A stretch of 64,000 bases of DNA from Microglena sp. YARC (taxonomy: Eukaryota; Chlorophyta; Chlorophyceae; Chlamydomonadales; Chlamydomonadaceae), in contig CM039462.1 of NCBI GenBank assembly GCA_022414725.1, positions 126,500,518-126,564,517 of the forward strand, read 5' to 3'. A model generated the notes under the pieces. It did not search any database, was not told the DNA's origin, and saw nothing but the letters and a program-made list of their open reading frames with translations. Both the position numbers and the translations under genes were made by a program. This document shows, in pieces, positions 12,116 through 22,276 of the stretch. The first letter of the stretch is position 1. Every line of letters starts with the position of its first letter.

Positions 12116-12169
12116 GCTGGTTGAGGAAGTGAAAGGTGTTAATGAGACATGCTATACTAGAGAGACGAG

Positions 12170-12197
12170 TGGTGTGTGTGTGTGTTGTGTGCGTGCC

Positions 12198-12228
<31 letters not shown>

Positions 12229-12540
12229 TCTGTGTGTGTGTGTGTGTGTGTGTGTGGTGGGGGGGGGGGGGAGGAGGGAGGGGGAGGGGGTAGAGGGGGT
12301 AGATAGTAGACGTACATATAGCCGCTTGAGGATGAGAAGAGTGGGGGAGAGATAGTATATGTGTATGTACAATGTACTGCACATGGAGGCTAGGTATGAG
12401 GGATGGTCGTAGGGGTAGGACGCTGGGGGTGTATGTGTGTGTATGTGTGTGTGTGTGTGCGAGTGTGTAAGTATGTGTGTGTGTGTGTGTGAATGTGTGT
12501 GTGTGTGTGTGTGTGTGGTGGGGGGGGGATGTGTATGTAA
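12170..12540. repeat. GT and G-run simple repeats
   Basis: Contains a G run of about 29 bases from 12,199, (GT)n at about 12,231-12,256, and GTGTATGTGTGTG series at 12,430-12,520. Intron of the TTC27 gene between exons 5 and 6. No exon seen. Confidence 0.85.
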
Positions 12541-12684
12541 GTTGTCGCAGTCCAGGGGTAGCCAAGTAGGCTGAAGGGACTTGCCCAGCCATGATATCAG
12601 GAGGGGCTAAATAGAACGTGGTGGGTGGGGTTAGGTTGGGTGGGTGGGAAGCAGGAGGGTAGTGGAAGGTGTATTGCCACTTAC

Positions 12685-12843
12685 CTGGATCATGTACTGC
12701 GACCTGTCCTGCTGCAGTACGGCTTCTACGTAGGGCGCCATCTGCCAGGCCTGCAGCTCGTCATTAGCTGTGCCTCTCTTTACATGCATCGCCCACCCCA
12801 GCAGCAGCGCTTGCTCGGGACCAGTGTAAGAGCTCTCTAGGGC
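12685..12843 (-). CDS. TTC27: TTC27 homologue, exon 5
   Basis: A 159-base exon, 53 codons, phase 0 at both ends. The minus strand has acceptor CCTCTTCAG and donor CAG|GTAAGTGGC. The peptide starts ALESSYTGPEQALLLGW and ends VLQQDRSQYMIQ. It aligns with the TTC27 segment in which an acidic stretch and an '-AIILG-' helix precede 'LLSQPKFWAIQMSAL' in human TTC27. It joins exon 4 exactly at a codon boundary. Four truncated copies of its first 80-86 bases lie upstream in the same intron; this copy is the only one that continues to the donor. TTC27 is a tetratricopeptide scaffold protein (yeast relative Emw1); roles in chaperone-assisted complex assembly are reported for the human protein. The match is by recalled family sequence. 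Confidence 0.85.
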
Positions 12844-12944
12844 CTGAAGAGGAGGGGTAGGTGGATTTGGTGGTGGTGGTGGTGGTGAAGGGGTGATGAG
12901 GGTGAGAGTGAAGGTGATTTTTTGCCTGGTCAGGGAGTAAGCAT

Positions 12945-13794
12945 GTTCATTAGCTGTGCCTCTCTTTACATGCATCGCCCACCCCAGCAGCAGCGCTTGC
13001 TCAGGACCAGTGTAGGATCTCTCTAGGGCCTGAGGAGGAGGGGTGGGTGGGTTTGGTGGTGGTGGTGGTGGTGGTGATGAGGGCAAGGGGGGTGACGAGG
13101 GTGGTGGTGGTGGTGGTTGTGGTGGTGAGGGTGGTGACGAGGGTGAGAGTAAAGGTTGTTTTTTGGCTTGGTTAGGCTTGGGTCTCTACCCAGTTAGTGT
13201 TAGCGGAAGTGGTGGGGTAGTTGATGTGGTGCGTGGTGATTTTGGTGGGTTGACAGGGTGATGAGGGTGAGCGTGAAGGTGATTTTTGGCTTGGTTTGGC
13301 GTGGTTAGGGAGTAAGGATGGTCATTGGGCGTGCCTCCCTTCACATGCATTGCCCACCCAAGCAGAAGCCCTTGCTCAGGAGCAATGTAGGAGCTAGGGC
13401 CTGTAGAGGAGGGGTGGTGGATTTGGTGGTTCGGGTGGGGTTGACGGGGGTGATGAGGGTGAGAGTGAAGGTGATTTTTGGCTTGGTTTGGCGTGGTTTG
13501 GGAGTAAGGATGGTCATTGGGCGTGCCTCCCTTCACATGCATTGCCCACCCGAGCAGAAGCCCTTGCTCAGGAGAAATGTAGGAGCTGGCTAGGGCCTGT
13601 AGAGGAGGGTGTGGTGGATTTGGTGGTTTGGGTGGGGTGGACGGGGGGTGATGAGGGTGAGCGTGAAGGTGATTTTTGGCTTGGTTTGGCGTGGTTAGGG
13701 AGTAAGGATGGTCATTGGGCGTGCCTCTCTTCACGTGCATTGCCCACCCCAGCAGCAGCGCTTGCTCAGGACCAGTGTAGGAGCTCTCAAGGGC
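12945..13794 (-). repeat. TTC27: four truncated copies of TTC27 exon 5
   Basis: Exon-like blocks at about 12,945-13,029, 13,320-13,400, 13,513-13,596 and 13,711-13,794. Each has a CAG acceptor and about the first 81-86 exonic bases (ALESSYTGPEQALLLGWAMH onwards), stopping at the GTAND/GTPND position. The three farther copies read GTPND and share an extra downstream piece (HPYSLTTPNQAKNHLH), so they form a subfamily with a period of about 190-200 bases. None has a donor at the exon-5 end. Confidence 0.85.
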
Positions 13795-13944
13795 CTGAGG
13801 AGGAGGGGTGGGTGGGTTTCGTGGTGGCGGTGGTGGTGATGAGGGGTGATAAGGGTGCAAGAGTTTTGTTTATGGTGGAGCCCCCCCTTCAGGGGGGAGG
13901 GAACCACCCCAGAAACACCAGTTGTCCGTTTGTTCGAACATCCT

Positions 13945-14045
13945 GATATATAAAAATATGTATAGAAAATAAATACACACAAATCAGGCAACCTCCCCTC
14001 TCCACTCTCTGTCATCAGCTGCAACATATATATATATATATATAC
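13945..14045 (-). repeat. relic copy of the TTC27 exon 4 end
   Basis: This block repeats 16,505-16,620: on the minus strand CAGCTGATGACAGAGAGTGG, then the former donor, then the same intron start with TGTATTTATTTT. The exon-4 donor GTGAGG has become GGGAGG, so it cannot splice. A (TA)n run abuts it at 14,028-14,044, as at 16,501-16,532. The two copies bracket the 14.0-16.5 kb insert. Confidence 0.8.
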
Positions 14046-14566
14046 TAGTACGGTTGCCTGTGTGGCCGGTGGCCACACAGACACACATTCACCCCCACCT
14101 CAATCATAATAGGGTGGCCCGTGGGGCTGGGTTACAGAATGGGCTACATATATGCCATACCGGTACATACATACATTTACATTATGTTGCACTCCTTGAT
14201 CTAGTTTGCAACATAAATGTATACTCAGCTACTCAGCTACTCTGTTGTTCTGCTCATTCAAGTGCATGTATCACCACCACTTAGCTACTCAGCTACACAC
14301 ATCACCTCCACCCCTCGCATAAACACAGTCATCATGTTTCCCCCACTTAAAATGCTGACGCATCTGACCCCCTTCCCCCCCCCTACACACACACACAGTC
14401 CCCACTCTGCCCAAACCTCGACCCAGACCCAATCTCAAATTTGCCTCACCCCTTTACCCGCCAACACACACGTACTTCCCTGCTTCTCCGTTCCCATTAA
14501 TCTGATCTTCTCTCGGCCACTTTAGCACATGGGTTTTACAGAAGCGATTATGATGGTTCCAGCTGA

Positions 14567-14664
14567 GTTCGAAATCGCGCAGACGTTTGGACGTTTCGTC
14601 AGACGGAAATGCGAAGACTTTTGGAAATTGCAAACGAACGTCTGCGCAGTTTCAGACTCAGGTT
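14567..14664. other. imperfect inverted repeat (hairpin)
   Basis: GAAATCGCGCAGACGTTTG near 14,570 is complementary, with a small bulge, to CAAACGAACGTCTGCGCAG plus TTTC near 14,632-14,654. Loop about 45 bases. It may be a terminal hairpin or a MITE fragment within the unclassified insert. Confidence 0.4.
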
Positions 14665-15656
14665 GAAACATCGGAATTGCGCGAGAATAAAGCTGCTTAC
14701 CTGTAGCTTCCTCTTCGCGCATAGATACCTGGTTGGGCGTGCAAGCTGTTTCCCGAAAGGGCCTTCGTTCGGCCAACCCTGTCACGCACACGCTACAGCT
14801 CCGCGCGAAATAACCTTATCGTTGCAGGGTGGGAGTGGTGTGGGTGGGGGAAGATCTTGAAGAGGTATTGCACGCGGTGCAAGGAGCACGCAGCAAGAAG
14901 GAAGTCGGAAGAACGTCACAGGGTTGCAGGGACTTAGATCGTGCAGAGATACCATGAGCCGTGCGAGTGTCTTAGCTCGCAGCACGATGAATGTTTCAAT
15001 AGAGCCTGCAGAAAGGCTGGAGAATGTAAGTCAACCACCTCCAATAGCGAATCAGGCGATGTGATAGCATAATGAGATGACGAATGTAATGCTGAGATGA
15101 AGAATCAAGTGCGCATGGTGAGCCAAGTGAAAGTCAAGGGCCAGCCGAATCATGAGCCGAAATGAAAATTCTGGAGCATGAGTCGCAGGTCGCTCCGTGA
15201 AGAAGCAATATACTGAAAAACATTATTCCGAGCGCCATGCAAAGCGATCTGAGGATCAGCAAATGACCTCCGAGAAGAGGATCTCCTCACACATTTCATT
15301 GCAATTCATTGCAGTCACAGTATGGGAGGCAGTTGTGGACATGAAATGAGCGCGCGCATAGCTTAGCGCATCTGCTGTTTCGGTAATTGAAAATTTTGCT
15401 GGGCGAAGACTTCGGTGTACGGAAATTCGGTTGCAAGTCGGTTACACTTCGCACGCCCATGGCACGTGGGTACGCGATGATGACACCACCACGACCACGA
15501 CCGCGACCACGACCACGACCATGATTTCTTTTTATATACATATATATATAAATATTTGCATGGCTACAAACCTGCAGCTTCGTCTTCTCGTGCAGTGCCC
15601 CAGTCGATACTCGGTCAACTCAAAAGAGCAAAAGTCGCAGCAACGTACTTCATATT

Positions 15657-16154
15657 CTATACAACGAAAAGAGCTTGCAAAGATGGGATGAGCGTGGCAA
15701 GCGCGAGAGTGTGCAGGGGGACGGAATGGCCATGGCGATCTGAACAAAGGTAACTAATCGCAACAACTGGATGCCAATCACGACGAATGTGATGCAATGG
15801 CATGGCAAAATTGCGCGTGCGTACGATGAATGGTGGCAACGCTCGCAGACGGAGAAAAAAAGCATCACGATCTGAAGGTCTGGCTTGATTATGAGCCTGA
15901 CATACCTCCCCAGGCTGGGCAGCATAGTCTTCGCGCCTGGCTTGGTTAGCAGCTTCGTGTTCCTCCTCATGCACGCTAGGTCGTTCCTGTCTCCTTGCGA
16001 GATTATCAGCATGACGTAGCTCCTCGGATCGGGCAGCGCGGGCATCACGTCGACGCTTGTTGGCTATTTCCCTGTCTTCCTTGCTCTGGCAAGCTCGCTT
16101 TGAGCGCTGCCTGGCGGTGTTGCGGGCCCTCCTGTCCATAAGGACCGTTGCCAT
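15657..16154 (-). CDS. Arg/Ala/Glu-rich fragment, possibly from a mobile-element helicase protein
   Basis: An open frame of 165 codons. Residues about 5-95 are highly charged, with recurring R-A-R/A-N-Q-A-R-R units (for example DARAARSEELRHADNLARR and EEEHEAANQARREDYAAQ). A short segment TRNFAMPLHHIRRDW follows near residue 115. Comparable Arg-rich repeat regions precede the helicase part of some Helitron-type and other transposon proteins, so this could be the N-terminal piece of such a protein; that is inference from composition only. It lies between two direct repeats, inside a TTC27 intron. The last 40 residues look non-coding. No catalytic motif is present. Confidence 0.35.
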   Translation of the reverse strand: MATVLMDRRARNTARQRSKRACQSKEDREIANKRRRDARAARSEELRHADNLARRQERPSVHEEEHEAANQARREDYAAQPGEVCQAHNQARPSDRDAFFLRLRALPPFIVRTRNFAMPLHHIRRDWHPVVAISYLCSDRHGHSVPLHTLALATLIPSLQALFVV

Positions 16155-16495
16155 GCATCATGGTCGCATTATCGGTGAAGAACTGAAAGCTATTATTCCG
16201 AGCGCCATGCCAAGTCATATGAGGGTCAGCTGGTGACCTCCGAGGAGAGGATCTTCTGATTCTAAATGTCTAGCCGTCATAGTATGGGAGGCAGTTGTGA
16301 ACATGCTATGAGCGCGCGCTGAGCTGAGCGCATCTGCAGTATTGGTATTTGAAAATTCCGCTAGGCGGGGAGTTGCGAGTTCGGTGAACGAAAAGTCGGT
16401 TGCAAGTCGGTTACACTTCGCACGCCCATGGCACGTGGGTACGCGATGATGACACCACCACGACCACCACGACCACGACCACGACCACGACAATG

Positions 16496-16536
<41 letters not shown>

Positions 16537-16573
16537 TATACAAAATAAATACATAGAAATCAGTCAACCTCAC

Positions 16574-16842
16574 CTCTCCACTCTCTGTCACCAGCTGCGG
16601 CACGATAAACACATCACTTTCGTCGGACAGCCCCTTCACCTCCACATGGCGGTGCTGCTGGCTGGTGCCTGGCCCAGAGCCCTTGGTTTCTTGGCCGGGG
16701 TGAACCTGGTTGCCCAGGCCCAGGGAGTTGACTGCCAGGTCATCGATGGCCAGGCCTGCGTGGCCAAGCCGATTGCCGAATGCCTTCACCACTAGCTGTG
16801 CTTTGGCATCGATCTGGTGGACTGTCCTCTTGCCCATGGCTC
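16574..16842 (-). CDS. TTC27: TTC27 homologue, exon 4
   Basis: A 269-base exon. The minus strand has acceptor TATACTCCAG and donor GAGAG|GTGAGG. With the single G carried from exon 3 it restores a Gly codon, so the junction reads ELS-GAMGKRT. This matches the TTC27 signature LTGALGKRT of the human protein and is the strongest anchor for the identification. The rest includes KAQLVVKAFGNRLGH, a low-conservation linker, and DESDVFIVPQLVTESGE, which ends on a codon boundary. Upstream in the same intron are five copies of only its first 42 bases; this is the only copy continuing past the AAAG break. A copy of its 3' edge also occurs at 13,945-14,045. Confidence 0.9.
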
Positions 16843-17096
16843 CTGGAGTATATATGAGAGATGAGATATGAGATATGAGAGATGAGAGATGAGAGATGAG
16901 ATATGAGATATGAGATATGAGATATGAGATACATGTGAGTGGGTAGATGGGATGGTGAGGCGGGGTGGGGTGGGGTGGGGTGGGGGGTGAGGGGGATTGT
17001 ACTGGGGTAGATGGGGATTGTACTGGGTAGATGGTAGTGTGTGTGTTTGTGTGCATGTGTGGGGGGGGGGGGGAGGGGGGGGGGGGGGGGGGGGGG

Positions 17097-17784
17097 CTTT
17101 GGCATCTACCTGGTGGACCGTCCTCTTGCCCACGGCTCCTGGAAGAGACATTATATATGTGTGTGTGGGTAGGTGGGTGGGTGACTGGGGTGGGGCGAGG
17201 TGAGGTGGTGGTGGGGTGAGGTGAGGTGGTGGGGTGTGTGGGGGGGGGAGGGGGGGGGGGGGGGGGGGGGCTTAGGCATCCATCTGGTGGATCGTCCTCT
17301 TGCCCATGGCTCCTGGAAGAGTCATGTGTGTGTGGGGAGGTGGTAAGGGTTGTTGGGTGCAGGTGGGTGCTTGTGTGGTGTGTGTGGGGGGGGGGGGGGG
17401 CTTTGGCATCCATCTGGTGGATTGTCCTCTTGCCCATGGCTCCTGGAAGAGTCATGTGTGGGTGGGGAGGTGGGTAAGGGATTGTTGGGTGCAGGTGGGT
17501 GCTTGTGTGTGTGTGTGTGTGTGTGTGTGAGTGTGTGTGTGTGGGGGTGTGTGTGTGTGGGGGGGGGGGGTACTGGGGGTTGAGATGGCAGTGTGTGTGT
17601 GTGTGGTGTGTTTGTGTGTGTGTAGTGGGAGTTGAAATGTGTGTGTGTGTGGAGGGGGGGGGGGGGGGGGGGGGGGGGGGAGGGGGTGTAGTCGTGGTTG
17701 TGATGTAGTGTGTGTGTGTATGTGTGGTGTGGTGGGGGGGTGATGGTAGTGGTGGTTGTGATGGTAGTGTGTGTGTTTGAGTGT

Positions 17785-17815
<31 letters not shown>

Positions 17816-18138
17816 CTTTGGCATCCATCTGGTGGATTGTCCTCTTGTCCATGGTTCCTGGAAGAGTCATGTGTGGGTGGGTAGGTGGGTAAGGGGTTGT
17901 TGGGTGCTTGTGGTGGTGGGTGGGTGGATGAGTGTTGGGTTGGGTTGGGTGGGTGGGTGGGGTGGGGTTGGGTGGGGTGGGGTGGGTGGGTGGGGTGGTG
18001 GGGGGCTTGAGGGGTTAGTGTAGTTGTGATGGTAGTGTGTGTGTGTGTGTGGTGTGGTGGTGGGGTGGTGGTGGGGGGTAGGGGGGGGGGGGGGGGCTTT
18101 GGCATCCATCTGGTGGATTGTTCTCTTGCCCATGACTC
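17097..18138 (-). repeat. TTC27: five 42-base truncated copies of TTC27 exon 4, each ending in a homopolymer
   Basis: Copies at 17,097-17,138, 17,271-17,312, 17,401-17,442, 17,816-17,857 and 18,097-18,138. On the minus strand each has an acceptor (CTTCCAG or CTTACAG) and the first 42 bases of exon 4 (GAGCCATGGGCAAGAGGAC onward to GATGCCAAAG). Each then stops at the identical base and runs into a poly-C (poly-G on the plus strand) of 10 or more, followed by CA-rich repeat. Intervals are 130-415 bases. The shared breakpoint indicates one truncation event followed by tandem spread. Confidence 0.9.
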
Positions 18139-18351
18139 CTGTAAGAGTCATGTGTGGGTGGGAAGGTGGTGGGTGCAGGTGGTGGTGGGGGTGCAGGTGG
18201 GTGCTTGTGGTGGATGGGTGGGGGGTGGGGGGGTGGGTATGTGTATGTCATGTTCGTAGTGTGTGTGTGTGTGTGTTCGTGTGTAATGTGCGTGTGTTGG
18301 GCCTCTTGGCCTCCCCACCCCACCCCACCCCACCCTACCCTTACCACCTAC

Positions 18352-18986
18352 CTGACAGCTCCACAGACAAGCCCAGCTTCTCCCCAGCTGCCTCCAAGTG
18401 CTGAGCAGCTACCTCTATGTGTCCATAGCTGTAGCACATCTGTGCCAGCTCAATATGGAGCAAGCTGCTGATGTGGCGATCACTGGCCAGGGGGGACTCA
18501 CCCTCTGTCCCCTGGGCTTTGGACGCAGCCCCCTGGGCAAGCCAAGCCACGAGCTGCTCCCTAAGAGGGTTTAGGGTTTGCAGTAAGGTGGCAGACTTGC
18601 CAGATAAAATGCTCTGATGCATGGAGACCACCCTGGCTGCCCACCAACCCCACGTGGGCATGCCCACCGCCAGGCTGGCAAAGATGACAGGGTGGCGCTC
18701 CACCTTCAGGAGGGCGGCGAGGGGGGCCTCCCCTTGGGGGGCTGCAGACATGAGGGGGGTAACGAGGAGGTAGCGTGCGAGGAGGAGGTACTGCAGTTGG
18801 GAGCACAAGCCAACCAGGTCCTCGCCGTCAAGCGCTAGCTGGCCTGCGGCCCAGCGCTCATGTGGGTGCATGCCATCGGCTCCGAGACCAGGCGCCATGG
18901 CCACCTTATCTGGCACCGGTATGTGGGGGGCGATTAGCTGGACTGGGGAGGGCGTGGGGATGCTTCCGGGGGCCTTGTCCAAGGGC
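18352..18986 (-). CDS. TTC27: TTC27 homologue, exon 3
   Basis: A 635-base exon, the largest placed. The minus strand has acceptor CCCGCCCTCCAG and donor TCAG|GTAGGTGG. It joins exon 2 as ATG-GCA-GG/G-CCC, giving NMAGPLDKAPGS, which matches the NWTGPP region of human TTC27. Later come LALDGEDLVGLCSQLQYLLL and ARYLLV, matching the family's LTLDGES...LLLLARIILV helices. Then follow VGMPTWGWWAARVVSMHQSI (family 'PWWTLRCVNIHQ') and HIELAQMCYSYGHIEVAAQH (family 'HLECA..YL.YYEY..AK'). Phase +1 leaves a G completed by exon 4. The acceptor edge is also repeated eight or nine times upstream. Confidence 0.9.
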
Positions 18987-19975
18987 CTGGAGGGCGGGAA
19001 GGGGTGGGTGGTTGAGCAGGAGGAGGTGAATTAAGGGGCTTGCAAGGGCCATGTATGTGTGGGGCGAATAGCTGGGTGGGGGAGGGTATGGTGTCGTACA
19101 CCCGGGGGCCTTGTCCAAGGGCCTGGAGGGTGGGAAGGAGGTGGGTGGTTGAGTAGGAGGGGGTGAATTAAGGGGGGCTTGTAAGGGACATGTATGTGTG
19201 GGGCGAATAGCTGGATGGGGAAGGGTATGGTGCAACACCCGGGGGCCCTGTCCTCCGATGGCCTGGAGGGTGGGAAGGAGGTGGGTGGTTGAGTAGGAGG
19301 GGGTGAATTAAGGGGGCTTGTAAGGGACATGTATGTGTGGGGCGAATAGCTGGATGGGGAAGGGTATGGTGCAACACCCGGGGGCCCTGTCCTCCGATGG
19401 CCTGGAGGGTGGGAAGGAGGTGGGTGGTTGAGTAGGAGGGGTGAATTAAGGGGGCTTGTAAGGGACATGTATGTGTGGGGCGAATAGCTGGATGGGGAAG
19501 GGTATGGTGCAACATCCGGGGGCCCTGTCCTCCGATGGCCTGGAGGGTGGGAAGGAGGTGGGTGGTTGAGTAGGAGGGGGTGAATTAAGGGGGCTTGTTA
19601 GGGACATGTATGTGTGGGGCGAATAGCTGGATGGGGAAGGGTATGGTGCAACACCCGGGGGCCCTGTCCTCCGATGGCCTGGAGGGTGGGAAGGAGGTGG
19701 TGGTTGAGCAGGAGGGGGTGAATTAAGGGGGCTCGTAAGGGACATGTATGTGTGGGGCGAATAGCTGGATTGAGGAGGGTTTGGTGTGGTACACCCGGGG
19801 GCCTTGTCCAAGGGCCTGGAGGGTGGGAAGGAGGTGGTGGTTGAGCAGGAGGGGGATGTTTTTAGGGGGCCTTGTCCTCCAATGGCCTGGAGGGCGGGAA
19901 GAGGTGGGTGGTTGATCAAGAGGGGGGTGAATTTAGGGGGCCTTGTCCAAGGGCCTGGAGGGCGGGAAGGTGTAG
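18961..19975 (-). repeat. TTC27: array of the TTC27 exon 3 acceptor edge, eight to nine units
   Basis: Tandem units of about 135-140 bases (shorter at the far end), marked by GGCCTGGAGG at about 18,984, 19,118, 19,260, 19,397, 19,537, 19,677, 19,815, 19,882 and 19,950. On the minus strand each contains a pyrimidine-rich lead, CCACCCTCCAG and 21-24 bases equivalent to the start of exon 3. These end in CCCCCGG|GTGT, a possible donor that would make a 24-base mini-exon. Central units are nearly identical to each other (TCCGATGGCCTGG type), so they were homogenised recently. Confidence 0.85.
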
Positions 19976-19989
19976 GGGAGATCAATTAT

Positions 19990-20703
19990 TATGACTATCA
20001 ATAATACCATCGCCCACCACCTTAATCATACCCCCCCCACACCCCACACCCACTCTCACACACACCAACTCCCCCCCACCCCACCTCACAAAAACACAGT
20101 CATGCCCCCCCCCCCCAAACCCCAAACCCCGACCCAACCCAACCCCCTAAGTGGCTGGGGCCGCCCTGAAATATTGAGACATTTCTACAGCTTAAGTGAT
20201 CGCATAGCCTTTGTGGGAAGGCTTTATCCCCACCTCCACCCCCTGGAAACACATACCTATAATGATCAAACACACGCACACAAACCCTCACACTAATCAA
20301 TTCCCAAACATAAAACCCTGCACAAACACACACATACACACACACACACAAAACCACTCACACACCCACCACCCACACCCACACCCTAACCGATTCCCAC
20401 GCACACAAAACCTGCACAAACACACACAAACCTGCACCCACACCACCACCCACACGCCCACTACCCACACCCACACTCAAACCGATTCCCACACTCAAAA
20501 ACCTGCACAAACAAACACACACACACACATAGAATGAGCAGCGTACCCCCCCCACACACACACCCACACACACACACACAAACCCACACACTAACCGATA
20601 CCCACGCTCATAAACCTGCACACAAACACCCTACCCTATTCCCACACTCAAAAACCTGCACAGATACAGACACACAGAATGAGCAGCGTACCCCTCCCCC
20701 CCC

Positions 20704-20745
<42 letters not shown>

Positions 20746-20757
20746 CACCCCCCCCCC

Positions 20758-20824
<67 letters not shown>

Positions 20825-20927
20825 CCACACACTAACCGATACCCACGCACACATACCTGCAAACACACATGCTAACCGATTCCCACACAAAACCTGCACA
20901 AACACACACATAGAATGATGAGCGTAC
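19990..20927. repeat. CA-rich and C-run repeats in TTC27 intron 2
   Basis: Units with CACACTCAAAAACCTGCACA and GAATGAGCAGCGTACCCC recur at about 20,290-20,400, 20,480-20,545 and 20,640-20,700. The last is followed by a C tract at about 20,696-20,760 and by (CA)n at 20,763-20,822. The GCAGCGTACC piece is the exon-2 donor region, showing that these units also derive from the exon-2 edge. A unique stretch at 20,140-20,260 has no recognised product. Confidence 0.75.
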
Positions 20928-21084
20928 CCTGCCATGTTGTGCTGCACAAAGAGCATCAACGCTGCCACTCCACCGACAAGCACCACCCCAAGTGTAGCTT
21001 CATCCTTCGACTCCAAGGCTGCCTCCAATTGCCCCCTCACACTTTCCCTTATCACAGAGAAGAAAGCGTCCGGATCCAAGGCAC
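20928..21084 (-). pseudogene. TTC27: partial copy of TTC27 exon 2 (3' half with intact donor)
   Basis: Encodes ALDPDAFFSVIRESVRGQLE followed by a stretch ending in FVQHNMAG, differing from exon 2 at several residues (D for E, V for L, G for S). It ends in the same donor CAGG|GTACGC. The first half of the exon and its acceptor are missing; CA-rich repeat precedes it. If spliced in after exon 2 it would keep no obvious acceptor, so it is treated as a relic. Confidence 0.8.
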
Positions 21085-21229
21085 ACACACAAAAACCTAT
21101 ACACACACACCGATTCCCACACAAAAACCTGCACACACACATAGAATGAGCAATATACCCCCCCACCACCACACACACTCACACACACACCTATAATTAG
21201 CACAAACACACACAGAATGAGCAGCGTAC

Positions 21230-21485
21230 CCTGCCATGTTGTGCTGCACAAAGAGCATCAAAGCTGCCACTCCACTGACAAGCACCACCCCAAGTGTAGC
21301 TTCATCCTTAGTCTCCAAGGCTGCCTCCAATCGCCCCCTCACTCTCTCCCTAATCAAGGAGAAGAAAGCTTCCGGATCCAAGGCACCCGTGTTTTCATCA
21401 ACACCCAAAAGCTCCTTCACACAGGGTTCAGATAGACATGCGACGTAGTTTCCCGAGGAAATGAGGCGTACTGCTTCGGCGGTAC
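21230..21485 (-). CDS. TTC27: TTC27 homologue, exon 2
   Basis: A 256-base exon. The minus strand has acceptor TTGTCCTCAG and donor CAGG|GTACGC. It joins exon 1 as CCA-G/GT-ACC, giving SAPGTAEAVRLISSGNYVAC; the family has LLLEGNYEAIFLN here. It continues with CLSEPCVKELLGVDENTG, then an amphipathic helix, and ends GVAALMLFVQHNMAG, matching LGVSSLQLFVQSNWTG of human TTC27. Coding phase is unbroken. Three decayed copies of its 5' third lie upstream at 21.74-22.28 kb, and a copy of its 3' half lies downstream at 20.93-21.08 kb. Confidence 0.9.
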
Positions 21486-21742
21486 CTGAGGACAAGCCAA
21501 CTGGGGTTAGCTTGCTGGTGTGGGTCAACAACACATGCACAGACAGACACACACACCACCCAAAAATACTTTTACATGAGTACACATGCACGGACACACA
21601 CACAGACATGTGCACACATTCACTGACAATCAAACACACAGACATGTGTACACATGCACGGACACCCAAACACACGTGTACACATGCACAGACACCCAAA
21701 GACACATGTGCACACGTGCACGGACACATGCACAGACACAAC

Positions 21743-22276
21743 ACCCAAAAGCTCCTTGACGCAGGGTTCAGATAGACTCGCGATGCAGTTGCTGGAGGAA
21801 ATGAGGCGTACTGCTTCGGCGGTCATGTGGACAAGCCAACTGTGGTTAGCATGCTGGTGTGGGTCAACTACACATGCACAGACACACACACATGTGTACA
21901 CATTCATGGACACACACACACAAACACAAACAAGTGTACACATGCACGGAGACACACACAGACACACACATGTGTACACATGCACGGACACACTCACAAA
22001 CACACACACCCAAAAACACTTTGACCCAGGGTTCATATACAGTCGCAATGCAGTTGCTGGAGGAAATTAGGCGTACTGCTTCGGCGGTCATGTGGACAAG
22101 CCAACTGTGGTTAGCATGCTGGTGTGGGTCAACTACACATGCACAGACACACACATGTGTCCACATGCACGAACACACTCACAAACACACACACCCAAAA
22201 ACACTTTGACCCAGGGTTCAGATAGACATGCGATGCAGTTGCTGAAGGAAATGAGGCGTACTGCTTCGGCGGTCAT
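21743..22276 (-). repeat. TTC27: three copies of the TTC27 exon 2 start with lost acceptors
   Basis: Blocks at about 21,743-21,824, 22,006-22,090 and 22,192-22,274 encode TAEAVRLISSSNCIA and related versions, up to KELLGV or KVFLGV. In all three the acceptor CCTCAGG of the true exon has changed to CCACATG, so the AG is gone. CA-rich repeat with ACATGTGTACACATGCAC units separates them. They are one subfamily because they share the acceptor loss and the SSSNC change. Confidence 0.85.

Larger units (their letters stand above)
14041..16510. mobile_element. unclassified insert with internal direct repeats in TTC27 intron 4
   Basis: Two direct repeats of about 340-370 bases, visibly diverged, lie at about 15,190-15,555 and 16,180-16,520. 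Both start near TATTCCGAGCGCCATGC and both end with GGTTACACTTCGCACGCCC, a (CGACCA)n tract and a (TA)n tract. Between them is a minus-strand frame for an Arg-rich protein. The left part, 14,050-15,000, contains similar but more diverged motifs and a hairpin. Repeat-flanked structure and repeated copies of the exon-4 end at both sides suggest a mobile element or a large tandem duplication. No terminal motif of a known class was verified. Confidence 0.4.

Noticed and set aside
17097..18138. Treating the exon-4 copies as additional working exons
   Set aside because: They lack the rest of the exon and any donor at a matching position, and run into homopolymer C. They are described as decoy copies instead.
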